From Salinicola halimionae (GTDB taxonomy: Bacteria > Pseudomonadota > Gammaproteobacteria > Pseudomonadales > Halomonadaceae): a stretch of 64,000 nt of DNA. Under the pieces are notes generated by a model, which did not search any database, was not told the DNA's origin, and saw nothing but the letters and a program-made list of their open reading frames with translations. Numbering within the stretch: the stretch's first letter is position 1; each line of letters begins with the position of its first letter. Position numbers and translations under genes: made by a program. Below are positions 56,273 through 64,000 of the stretch, piece by piece. The DNA lies in the NCBI RefSeq assembly GCF_003206065.1, contig NZ_PZJQ01000004.1, positions 1,494,101 to 1,558,100 on the forward strand, in the 5' to 3' direction.

Positions 56273-58033
56273 ATGTCCTGCTTCATTGCTGCCACGGTGC
56301 CCGCTCGTCGGACAATCGCTCTCTCGCTATTCTGCCTCTCGGCGGCTTTCTCGACGACGTTTTCGACCCCGGCGCAGGCCGAATCGGCGATCCTCGAGGG
56401 CGAACGCTTCCATCCGGAAGTCGGTGAACACGCCATGGTCGCGACCAGTCATTATCTGGCCTCGCAGATCTCTCACGATGTACTCGCCGACGGCGGCAAT
56501 GCGGTCGATGCCGCCGTTACCGCCGGATTCGCGTTGGCCGTGACCCAGCCCCGATCGGGCAATATCGGTGGCGGCGGTTTCATGCTGATTTCGGACGAAA
56601 AAAGCGACAAGGTCATTGCCATCGATTATCGCGAAAAAGCGCCGGCAGCGGCGTTTGAAACGATGTTCCAGAATGAACAGGGTGAAGCGGTCTCGGAGCT
56701 CTCGCGTTACACCCACAATGCCTCCGGCGTGCCCGGCACGGTTGCCGGGCTGGCCTTGGCACTGGACAAGTACGGCACGCTTACGCTGGCGCAAGCGCTG
56801 GCCCCGGCCATCAAGCTGGCCGATGAAGGCTTCGTCATTCCCCCGCGCTTTGCCGAGGGCCTGGACGACGCCCAGGAACGGCTCAAGCAGTGGGACTCTA
56901 CCCGCAAGGTGTTCTACAAGCAGGACGGTTCGCTCTACCGTGCCGGCGAGCGTTTTCGTCAACCCGATCTCGCCGCGACGCTCGAGCGTATTGCTGCCCA
57001 TGGCCCGCGCGAGTTTTACGAAGGCGAGACCGCCCAACTGATCGCCACAGAGATGAAGAATCATGGTGGCCTGATGACGGCTGCCGATCTGGCCAACTAT
57101 CAGCCGACGATTCGCGAGCCGGTGCACGGTACTTATCGAGGCTATGACGTCTACGCCATGAGCCCACCCTCCTCCGGTGGCGCGCATATCGTGCAGATGC
57201 TCAACATTCTCGAGGGCTACGACATTCACGCCATGGGCTTCAATTCGGCGCGTACGATCCACGTGATGAGCGAGGCGATGAAACGCGCCTATGCCGATCG
57301 CGCCGAGTATCTCGGCGACACCGATTTCGTCGACGTGCCGCTGAAGGGCATCACTTCGAAGAGCTACGCCGACGAATTGCGCCAGCAGATCGATCTCGAT
57401 CGTGCCACTCCCAGCAGCGACATCGCCGCCGGTGATCCGCTGCCGTATGAATCCAACGAGACCACGCACTTCTCGATCGCCGACGATAGCGGCCTGGCGG
57501 TTTCCAATACCTACACCATCAACTTCAGCTACGGCTCGGGCATCGTCGTCGATGGCGCCGGCTTTCTGCTCAACAACGAGATGGACGATTTCTCCGCCAA
57601 GCCCGGCACACCCAACGCCTACGGTCTGATAGGCGGCGAGGCCAATAAGGTCGAACCCGAGAAGCGGATGCTTTCATCGATGACCCCAACCATCGTCAAG
57701 AAGGATGGAAAGAACTTCCTGGTTACCGGCAGCCCAGGCGGCTCCCGCATCATTACCACCACGCTGCAGGTGGTAATGAACGTGATCGATCACGACATGA
57801 ATATCCAGAGCGCGGTCAGTGCCCCACGCATTCACGATCAGTGGCTGCCTGACGAGATCCGCATCGAGGACGGTATCAGCCCGGACACCATCACCCTGCT
57901 CGAAGCCATGGGACACACTGTCAGCCAGCAGGAAGCCATGGGCGCCGCCCAGTCGATCCTGATCGAGGACAATGGCACCTTCACCGGCGGTGCCGACCCG
58001 CGAAGGTCGACCTCATCCGCCATGGGGCTTTGA
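56273..58033 (+). CDS. ggt: Gamma-glutamyltransferase, periplasmic
   Basis: This 586-residue precursor hydrolyses or transfers the gamma-glutamyl group of glutathione. A signal peptide ends near residue 39 (PAQA). The autoprocessing threonine is in NETTHFSIADD near residue 397, which should split it into large and small chains. TGSPGGSRI near 486 is the substrate site. The start at 56273 has ggggga 7 bases upstream. It is followed by an MFS gene 57 bases later. Confidence 0.94.
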   Translation: MSCFIAATVPARRTIALSLFCLSAAFSTTFSTPAQAESAILEGERFHPEVGEHAMVATSHYLASQISHDVLADGGNAVDAAVTAGFALAVTQPRSGNIGGGGFMLISDEKSDKVIAIDYREKAPAAAFETMFQNEQGEAVSELSRYTHNASGVPGTVAGLALALDKYGTLTLAQALAPAIKLADEGFVIPPRFAEGLDDAQERLKQWDSTRKVFYKQDGSLYRAGERFRQPDLAATLERIAAHGPREFYEGETAQLIATEMKNHGGLMTAADLANYQPTIREPVHGTYRGYDVYAMSPPSSGGAHIVQMLNILEGYDIHAMGFNSARTIHVMSEAMKRAYADRAEYLGDTDFVDVPLKGITSKSYADELRQQIDLDRATPSSDIAAGDPLPYESNETTHFSIADDSGLAVSNTYTINFSYGSGIVVDGAGFLLNNEMDDFSAKPGTPNAYGLIGGEANKVEPEKRMLSSMTPTIVKKDGKNFLVTGSPGGSRIITTTLQVVMNVIDHDMNIQSAVSAPRIHDQWLPDEIRIEDGISPDTITLLEAMGHTVSQQEAMGAAQSILIEDNGTFTGGADPRRSTSSAMGL

Positions 58034-58090
58034 ATGAGCCGTTGATCCGACGCCAGAGTCTAATCAGTTTGGTGCGGCCAGGAACGCCGC

Positions 58091-59284
58091 ATGCGCACGG
58101 GAACACCGATGCCGATTGTCATCATTGCCATCGCCGAGTGGTTCGGCACCGCGCTGTGGTTCACGCCCAACGCGGTGATCGGCGATCTTCAGAGTCTATG
58201 GCTACTCGCACCCGGTGACCTGGGTTGGCTGACCGGCGCGGTGCAGATTGGCTTTCTGCTGGGCACGCTCGCCCTGGGTCTCAGCGGTCTCGCCGATCGT
58301 ACTCGGGCCAGCCGGCTATTTGCCTTGGCCTGCCTGATCGGCGCAATCTCCAATGCCTTGCTCCCGTATGCCGGCGGATTGTGGCCGGCGGTCGGGTTGC
58401 GCGTGGTGACCGGGCTATCGCTCGCCGGCATCTACCCCATCGGTATGAAACTGATGGTGGGCTGGGCTCCGAATCGCACCGGCCTGGGCCTGGCATGGCT
58501 GGTTGGCATGCTGGTCCTGGGTACCGCGATGCCCCATCTGCTGGCCGGGATGCACTGGAGAGTCAACTGGCGGCTGACGCTCTGGCTCGCCTCGCTGCTG
58601 GCGCTAATCGCCGGTATCGCCGTCTGGCGGTTGGGTGATGCGCCGACTGGCGCTCGGGCATTCACCGGCACGCCTTCACATCTAGCCGGGCTGGGCGCCT
58701 TTCGGATTGCCGACTTTCGTCGTTCCGCTGGTGCCTATTTTGGCCACATGTGGGAACTCTACACGCTCTGGACCCTCATTCCTCTGCTGCTGATCGCCGC
58801 GGATCCGGCGCTCTCCCCGCGAGCCCTGGCACTGACCTCGTTCGCCCTGATCGCGGTCGGCGCGCCCGGCTGCTGGTTCGGCGGCTGGCTGAGTCAACAC
58901 ACCGGCAGCCGACGAGTCGCTGCTGCAGGCCTGACGGGCTCGGCATTATGCTGCCTGGCTTATCCGTGGCTGGCACCCCACATCGGGTTCTCGGTGCTGG
59001 TCGCTTTCCTGGCGTTATGGAGCTTGCTGGCCGTGATCGATTCGCCGCAGTTTTCGGCGCTTGCCACCAACGCGTGTCCACCGACGCTGGTCGGCAGCGC
59101 GCTGACTTTGCAGAATGCCATTGGTTTTGCGATCTCAGCGATCTCGATCGGCCTGCTGGTACCGGCACTCTCCTTATGGGAAGCAACTATCGCCTGGTGG
59201 CTGCTGCCCGGACCGCTGCTGGGCCTGATCGGGTTGTACCGGATCGGTAAGCCTGCTCGCATGGATCACGGGGCTTCCGTCTGA
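58091..59284 (+). CDS. Major facilitator superfamily transporter
   Basis: This 397-residue inner-membrane protein has about 12 hydrophobic segments. The loop 2-3 motif reads LSGLADRTRASRLF, close to the MFS D-R-x-G-R pattern. A longer loop near residue 190-210 divides the two halves. It resembles uncharacterised MFS proteins (for example the CynX/YfcJ types); the substrate is unknown. aggaa lies before the ATG, and the gene follows ggt closely. Confidence 0.85.
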   Translation: MRTGTPMPIVIIAIAEWFGTALWFTPNAVIGDLQSLWLLAPGDLGWLTGAVQIGFLLGTLALGLSGLADRTRASRLFALACLIGAISNALLPYAGGLWPAVGLRVVTGLSLAGIYPIGMKLMVGWAPNRTGLGLAWLVGMLVLGTAMPHLLAGMHWRVNWRLTLWLASLLALIAGIAVWRLGDAPTGARAFTGTPSHLAGLGAFRIADFRRSAGAYFGHMWELYTLWTLIPLLLIAADPALSPRALALTSFALIAVGAPGCWFGGWLSQHTGSRRVAAAGLTGSALCCLAYPWLAPHIGFSVLVAFLALWSLLAVIDSPQFSALATNACPPTLVGSALTLQNAIGFAISAISIGLLVPALSLWEATIAWWLLPGPLLGLIGLYRIGKPARMDHGASV

Positions 59285-59422
59285 GAAGTACTCGTCCATG
59301 GCGAGGCCTTAGAGAATAACCGCGCCACATTATAATTAAAGGTTCTATAAAAACGAATTGTCATTCCATACGGGTTTATTTAGCCTTGCCAGTATCGCTA
59401 ATAATCCGCAGGGAATTGACAC
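59285..59422 (+). promoter_or_regulatory. AT-rich upstream region of sbp
   Basis: This gap, far richer in A and T than its surroundings (around 59325-59400), precedes the sulfate transport operon. Its position and composition fit a CysB-controlled promoter, but no exact CysB box is claimed. Confidence 0.4.
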
Positions 59423-60451
59423 ATGTTCGGGCTTTCCAAACCTCGCTCGCTGTTCGCCGCTTCCGCCGTCGGTCTGGCCTTGACCCTGGGTGCCCTGTCA
59501 CCCGCCCAGGCGCAGGACGAACCGCGAGAGCTGCTCAACTCCTCCTATGATATTGCCCGCGAGCTGTTCGCCGCGGTCAATCCGAAGTTCATCGACTGGT
59601 GGCAGGCTCAGCACGACGAAACCGTCAGCGTGAAGCAATCACATGGCGGCTCGTCGACCCAGGCGCGCTCGATCATGCAGGGGTTACGCGCCGATGTGGT
59701 GACCTTCAACCAGGTCACCGACGTCAACGTGCTGGCCGACGCGGGTCTGGTCGCCGAGGATTGGCAGGATCGCTATCCGAACAACGCTTCGCCCTACTAT
59801 TCCACGACCGCGTTTCTGGTGCGCAAGGGCAATCCCAAGCACATCGAGAACTGGGATGATCTGGCACGCGACGACGTCTCCCTCGTCTTCCCCAATCCCA
59901 AAACCTCGGGCAATGGGCGCTATACCTACCTGGCCGCCTGGGGCTATGCCGACAAGACCTTCGACGGCGACCAGAGCGAGATCGAAGACTTCATGAAGAC
60001 GTTCCTCGGCAACGTCGAGGTGTTCGATACCGGCGGGCGCGGCGCGACCACCACCTTCGTCGAGCGCGATATCGGCGACGTGCTGATCACCTTCGAGTCC
60101 GAGGTCAACAACATCCGCAACGAGTATGGCAAGGACGACTACGAGGTGGTGGTACCGCCGGTGAGCATCCTGGCCGAATTCCCGGTGGCCGTTGTCGACG
60201 AGTACGCTGAGCGTAACGGCAACGAAGATCTGGCCAAGGGCTATCTCGATTATCTCTACACCGAGGACGCTCAGCGTCTCCTGGCCAGCTTCAACTACCG
60301 TGTCAATGACGAGAAGGTTGCCGAAGAATTCAGCGGCCGCTTCCCGCAAACCGAACTGCTGCGCGTCGAAGATGTCTTCGGTAGCTGGCCGGAAGCGATG
60401 AAGACGCACTTCGCCAGCGGCGGTGAACTGGATCAACTCCAGCGCCGATGA
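59423..60451 (+). CDS. sbp: Sulfate-binding periplasmic protein
   Basis: This 342-residue precursor has a signal peptide ending AQA near residue 30. Sbp-family motifs are [13 protein letters not shown] near 37 and [16 protein letters not shown] near 158, then TFESEVN and the final ASFNYRVND. It delivers sulfate (or thiosulfate) to CysTWA. The stop overlaps the cysT start by ATGA. CysP is the thiosulfate homologue, but the sequence reads more like Sbp. Confidence 0.93.
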   Translation: MFGLSKPRSLFAASAVGLALTLGALSPAQAQDEPRELLNSSYDIARELFAAVNPKFIDWWQAQHDETVSVKQSHGGSSTQARSIMQGLRADVVTFNQVTDVNVLADAGLVAEDWQDRYPNNASPYYSTTAFLVRKGNPKHIENWDDLARDDVSLVFPNPKTSGNGRYTYLAAWGYADKTFDGDQSEIEDFMKTFLGNVEVFDTGGRGATTTFVERDIGDVLITFESEVNNIRNEYGKDDYEVVVPPVSILAEFPVAVVDEYAERNGNEDLAKGYLDYLYTEDAQRLLASFNYRVNDEKVAEEFSGRFPQTELLRVEDVFGSWPEAMKTHFASGGELDQLQRR

Positions 60452-61302
60452 TCGCTCAGGCCCTCACGCGACGTCGCGAACGACGAGTATTGCCGGGTTT
60501 TGGCCTTTCGCTCGGCATCTCGCTGACTTTCGTCTCGCTGATTCTGTTGCTGCCCTTGACCAGCCTGGTGGGGCAGCTTTCGCAGTTGAGCTGGTCGCAG
60601 TACTGGTTTCTGATCACCGACCCGCGCCTGCTGGCGAGCTACACGGTCACGCTCCTCGCCGCGGCAGTGGCCGCCCTGTTCAATGCGGTCTTCGGGCTGC
60701 TGATGGCATGGGTGCTGGTGCGCTACGAATTCCCCGGCAAACGGCTGGTCGACGCGCTGATGGATCTGCCGTTCGCGCTGCCGACGGCGGTTGCCGGGAT
60801 TACGCTGGCAACGCTCTACTCCAGTAACGGCTGGATCGGCCGGCTGCTGGAGCCGCTGGGCATTTCGGTTTCCTACACCTGGATCGGCATCGCGCTGGCG
60901 ATGGCCTTTACCAGCATCCCGTTCGTGGTCCGTACCGTGCAGCCGGTGCTGGAAGATCTGCCGGCCGAAGTGGACGAAGCCGCGATGACCCTCGGCGCCA
61001 GCGATGGCCTCGCGTTTCATCGGGTGATCTTGCCCTACCTATGGCCGGCGCTGGTAACGGGTACCGGGCTCGCTTTCGTGCGCTCGCTGGGCGAATTCGG
61101 CGCGGTGATCTTCATCGCAGGCGGCAAACCCTACGAAACCGAAATCACCTCGCTGATGATCTTCGTCAAGCTGCAGGAGTACGACTATGCGGGTGCGTCG
61201 GCAGTCGCTTCGATCGTACTGGCCACTTCGCTGCTGCTGTTACTGGCGATCAATCTGTGGCAGGGGCGGTTCATCAAACGGCTACATGGAGGGCGCGGCT
61301 GA
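60448..61302 (+). CDS. cysT: Sulfate ABC transporter permease CysT
   Basis: This 284-residue permease has six membrane segments and the family EAA loop [22 protein letters not shown] (near residues 176-197), which docks to Cys[16 protein letters not shown] near 110 is a conserved CysT stretch. It is the second gene of sbp-cysTWA, overlapping sbp by four bases and cysW by one. Confidence 0.94.
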   Translation: MIAQALTRRRERRVLPGFGLSLGISLTFVSLILLLPLTSLVGQLSQLSWSQYWFLITDPRLLASYTVTLLAAAVAALFNAVFGLLMAWVLVRYEFPGKRLVDALMDLPFALPTAVAGITLATLYSSNGWIGRLLEPLGISVSYTWIGIALAMAFTSIPFVVRTVQPVLEDLPAEVDEAAMTLGASDGLAFHRVILPYLWPALVTGTGLAFVRSLGEFGAVIFIAGGKPYETEITSLMIFVKLQEYDYAGASAVASIVLATSLLLLLAINLWQGRFIKRLHGGRG

Positions 61303-62129
61303 TGATCCGTATCGGTGATGCACCGCGCGTCCGCCGGCTGTTGATCGGCGTCGCTCTGGCGCTGACGGCGCTGTTCCTGCTGCTGCCCTTGGTGGCAATC
61401 TTCGCCCAGGCGTTGATGAGCGGTATCGACGTCTACTGGCAGAACCTGAGCGACGCCTACACCCTTGCTGCCATCGGCCTGACGCTGCTGGTCGCCGTGA
61501 TCACGGTGCCGGTCAATCTGGTCTTCGGGGTGTTTCTGGCCTGGCTGGTCACCCGTTTCGAGTTTCCCGGCCGCCGCCTGCTGCAGACGCTGATCGATAT
61601 TCCATTTGCCGTTTCGCCGGTGGTCGCCGGACTGGTCTACCTGTTGCTCTACGGCCGTAATGGCTGGCTTGGCGGCTGGCTCGACGCCAACGACATCCAG
61701 ATCATGTTCGCCTGGCCAGGTATCGTGCTGGTCACGCTATTCGTCACCTGCCCGTTCGTCGCGCGTGAGTTGATTCCGCTGATGCAGGCTCAGGGCTCTC
61801 GCGAGGAAGAGGCCGCCGTGACGCTCGGCGCCTCCGGCTGGACGATTTTCCGGCGTGTCACGCTACCCAACATTCGTCACGCTCTGCTCTACGGTGTGAT
61901 TCTGACCAACGCCCGCGCCGTCGGCGAGTTCGGCGCCGTCTCGGTCGTTGCCGGGGCGATTCGCGGCGAAACCAACACCCTGCCGCTCCAGGTCGAACAG
62001 CTCTATCAGGATTACAACACCGTCGGCGCCTTCACCAGCGCCTCGCTACTGGCGCTGTTGGCGCTACTGACGTTGGCCGCCAAGGCCGCACTCGAATGGC
62101 GCGCCGCGCGCCGGGAGACCGCGACATGA
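61302..62129 (+). CDS. cysW: Sulfate ABC transporter permease CysW
   Basis: This 275-residue permease has six membrane segments. FEFPGRRLLQTLIDIPFAVSPVV near residues 86-108 and the EAA loop EEEAAVTLGASGWTIFRRVTLP are typical. The start is ATG 61302, overlapping the cysT stop in TGATG. Overlaps cysA by ATGA. It pairs with CysT to form the channel. Confidence 0.94.
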   Translation: MIRIGDAPRVRRLLIGVALALTALFLLLPLVAIFAQALMSGIDVYWQNLSDAYTLAAIGLTLLVAVITVPVNLVFGVFLAWLVTRFEFPGRRLLQTLIDIPFAVSPVVAGLVYLLLYGRNGWLGGWLDANDIQIMFAWPGIVLVTLFVTCPFVARELIPLMQAQGSREEEAAVTLGASGWTIFRRVTLPNIRHALLYGVILTNARAVGEFGAVSVVAGAIRGETNTLPLQVEQLYQDYNTVGAFTSASLLALLALLTLAAKAALEWRAARRETAT

Positions 62130-63241
62130 GTATCCGCATCTCGCAGATCGACAAGACTTATGGCAACAAGGGCCATGGTCGTAAGGACGATGGCCGCACC
62201 CGCGCACTGGAACCCATCGATCTCGATATTCAGGATGGCGAACTGATCGGGCTGCTCGGGCCTTCCGGCTCCGGCAAGACCACGCTGCTACGCATCGTCG
62301 CAGGCCTGGAACAGGCCGACGGCGGTTCGATCCACTTTGGCGAGCGCGACGTGACCCACGTTCACGTGCGTGATCGGCGTATCGGGTTCGTGTTCCAGCA
62401 TTATGCGCTGTTTCGCCATATGAACGTGTTCGACAATGTCGCTTTTGGCCTCACCGCCATGCCGCGCGCTCAGCGGCCGTCGAGCGGAGAAATCCGAAAT
62501 CGCGTGATGCAACTACTGGAAATGGTCCGGCTTCAGGATTTCGCCGAGCGTTTCCCCGCTCAACTCTCCGGCGGTCAGCAACAGCGGGTGTCGCTGGCTC
62601 GCGCACTGGCGCTCAAACCCGACGTACTCCTGCTCGACGAGCCGTTTGGCGCACTGGATGCCAAGGTCCGTCAGGAACTGCGCCGCTGGTTGCGCCATCT
62701 CCACGAAGAGCTCCATTTCACCAGCCTGTTCGTGACTCACGACCAGGAGGAAGCCCTGGAGCTATCGGATCGCGTGGTGGTGATGAGCAACGGCCGGGTC
62801 GAACAGATCGCAACTCCGGACACGCTCTATCGTCAGCCCGCCAACCGTTTCGTGTTCGAGTTTCTAGGCGACGTCAACCGGCTCGAAGGTGACATCGAAG
62901 AGGAAGTGCTGACGTGTGGCAACGCTCGCGTTGCGGTGCCCGGCGTCGAGAATGGCCGCCAGGAACTGCTGTTGCGCCCCCACGAGATTCGTCTGGACGA
63001 GCAGCCTAGCCCGCGTGCGCACTTACCGGTCAGCGTCACTGCGGTGGTGCCGGTAGGCGCCGAGGTACGCATCGAACTGGAGGCCGATTGGCTGGGCGAA
63101 CCCTGGCTGGCGACGATCAGTCACGCCGACTTCGAGCGTCTGGCGATCACCCGCGGCAAACGGCTTTACGCGCAGCCTAGCCGCTTGCATCGCTTCGACA
63201 CGACGCGTCCGCAGACACTGGCGCCACTGTCGGTTTCGTGA
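62126..63241 (+). CDS. cysA: Sulfate ABC transporter ATP-binding protein
   Basis: This 371-residue ATPase has Walker A GPSGSGKTTLLR near residue 46, signature LSGGQQQRVSLARAL near 148, and Walker B VLLLDEPFGALD. The H-loop His is in FVTHDQEEALEL. A C-terminal TOBE-like domain (about 260-371) follows. gggaga precedes the ATG. It ends the operon. Confidence 0.95.
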   Translation: MSIRISQIDKTYGNKGHGRKDDGRTRALEPIDLDIQDGELIGLLGPSGSGKTTLLRIVAGLEQADGGSIHFGERDVTHVHVRDRRIGFVFQHYALFRHMNVFDNVAFGLTAMPRAQRPSSGEIRNRVMQLLEMVRLQDFAERFPAQLSGGQQQRVSLARALALKPDVLLLDEPFGALDAKVRQELRRWLRHLHEELHFTSLFVTHDQEEALELSDRVVVMSNGRVEQIATPDTLYRQPANRFVFEFLGDVNRLEGDIEEEVLTCGNARVAVPGVENGRQELLLRPHEIRLDEQPSPRAHLPVSVTAVVPVGAEVRIELEADWLGEPWLATISHADFERLAITRGKRLYAQPSRLHRFDTTRPQTLAPLSVS

Positions 63242-63292
63242 CCACGGACAGCTTGATTCCTTGCCCGAATTTCCGCTCGACTCTCGTTCGCG

Positions 63293-63322
63293 TTACGGAA
63301 AGTTGCGGGCAGTGTCTATAAT
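63293..63322 (+). promoter_or_regulatory. Candidate sigma-70 promoter of the YajG-like gene
   Basis: TATAAT at 63317-63322 is a perfect -10, preceded by TTACGG with an 18-base spacer. It lies 40 bases before the ATG. Confidence 0.6.
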
Positions 63323-63361
63323 GGGCGCTGTCCGTTCCCATGATTCGAGAGGTTCACTGTT

Positions 63362-63955
63362 ATGCGTCAATGGTTTGCACTCAAGTGCACGGCGACAATG
63401 CTGTTGCTCGGCCTGCTGACGGCGTGCGCGCAGAGCCCGCAGATTCTGTCCGTGAGTCCCAAGGTCAGCGGCGGGTTCCCGCACGCCGGCAATGGCCAGT
63501 CCGTCTCTCTCGAGGTGGTCGATGGTCGCGACAATAGCGTCATCGGCACACGATCCGGCACGGCATCGGCGACCTCGACGATCACCGTCGAAGCCAACGA
63601 CGTGATCCCCAAAATCCGCACGCAAGCGGAAAACGCCCTACGCAGCATGGGGTTCAACCCGACCAGCCAGAACGGTGAAGGCCCCTCGCTGACACTGACG
63701 CTGACCGAACTGGATTACGCTCGAGGCACCGCCGAGCAACCACTGCTGGGCGCCTCTCAGTTGCAGGCGATCATGCAGGCCGACGTCGTCAACGGTGGCA
63801 ACACCTATACTGGCCGCTACACGGCCAAGCGCTCGCAGAGCTACGCCATGAAGCCAGATTGGGACACCAACAACCGCATGGTGAGCGAACTGTTGAGCAA
63901 CGCACTCGACCGGACGTTCCGCGATCAGCAGCTGGCCAATCTGTTGGCACGCTGA
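63362..63955 (+). CDS. YajG-family lipoprotein
   Basis: This 197-residue precursor has a lipoprotein signal (MLLLGLLTAC, lipidated Cys22) with Ala at +2, predicting the outer membrane. The mature protein follows the YajG pattern with SLEVVDGRDNSVIGTRSG near residue 50 and an alpha/beta domain. In E. coli the yajG gene precedes ampG; here its downstream neighbour is outside the window. Role unknown. Confidence 0.85.
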   Translation: MRQWFALKCTATMLLLGLLTACAQSPQILSVSPKVSGGFPHAGNGQSVSLEVVDGRDNSVIGTRSGTASATSTITVEANDVIPKIRTQAENALRSMGFNPTSQNGEGPSLTLTLTELDYARGTAEQPLLGASQLQAIMQADVVNGGNTYTGRYTAKRSQSYAMKPDWDTNNRMVSELLSNALDRTFRDQQLANLLAR

Positions 63956-64000
63956 TCTTTCGGCGGAAACGCCTCGCCATCAATGAAGAACCGCCTGCTA

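Noticed and set aside
56327..57469. 380-codon open frame on the minus strand
   Set aside because: It is antisense to ggt and shows no recognisable protein family.

Overview
The window is GC-rich (about 60 percent) chromosomal DNA of a gammaproteobacterium. Gene content and order fit Halomonadaceae or a near relative (Halomonas/Salinicola type): glpR-glpD, a PerM-like protein with hda next to purMN, an RnfB-like protein overlapping nth, DNA polymerase II, luxS, gph upstream of trpE, and sbp-cysTWA. The family placement is inference from protein resemblance and synteny. No rRNA, tRNA, insertion sequence, prophage or CRISPR array was seen, so this is mostly ordinary core and catabolic chromosome.

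Layout. 0-6.6 kb: the end of glpR, glpD behind a GlpR-like palindrome, an EEP-fold membrane protein, fumC, a zinc alcohol dehydrogenase and yjbQ. 6.6-16.5 kb: a sugar locus with an L-arabinonate-type dehydratase, a GntP permease, an araFGH importer, a secreted aldose 1-epimerase and a divergent LysR regulator resembling GbpR. A 14-base motif matching at 12 positions lies about 110-130 bases upstream of both gntP and araF, suggesting one regulon for import and non-phosphorylating oxidation of L-arabinose or a similar sugar. 16.6-20.3 kb: hda and a PerM-like gene, divergent from purMN. 20.5-31.5 kb: aldo/keto reductase, dcd, apbC, a TerB-like protein, luxS, a GST, a small lipoprotein, thiI, polB and two membrane proteins. 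31.8-37.4 kb: metG, a CHASE4-GGDEF protein, an orphan soluble RnfB-like ferredoxin and nth. 37.4-46.5 kb: small proteins, argG, rnt, grxD, argF, a VTT-domain protein, trpE and gph. 46.8-56.1 kb: ndh, a fused dihydroxyacetone kinase, a nuclease-helicase/FAN1 pair, an orphan ParA, a GIY-YIG protein and rpe. 56.3-64 kb: ggt, an MFS transporter, the sulfate importer sbp-cysTWA and a YajG-like lipoprotein.

How the genes work together. GlpD and the dihydroxyacetone kinase both deliver dihydroxyacetone phosphate. PurM/PurN perform two purine steps, ArgF/ArgG the last-but-one arginine steps, and Sbp-CysTWA feeds sulfate assimilation. Hda, Pol II, Nth, FAN1 and the XPD-like helicase form a replication and repair component.

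The less ordinary parts are the overlapping FAN1/PD-(D/E)XK-helicase pair, the RnfB-like protein with no membrane anchor and a charged helical tail, leader-like sequences before trpE and argF, and several structured intergenic elements: a 125-bp palindromic unit, a 68-bp three-arm unit and a 16-bp tandem array. No clearly new multi-gene system was found; the best candidates for follow-up are the FAN1/helicase pair and the orphan RnfB.
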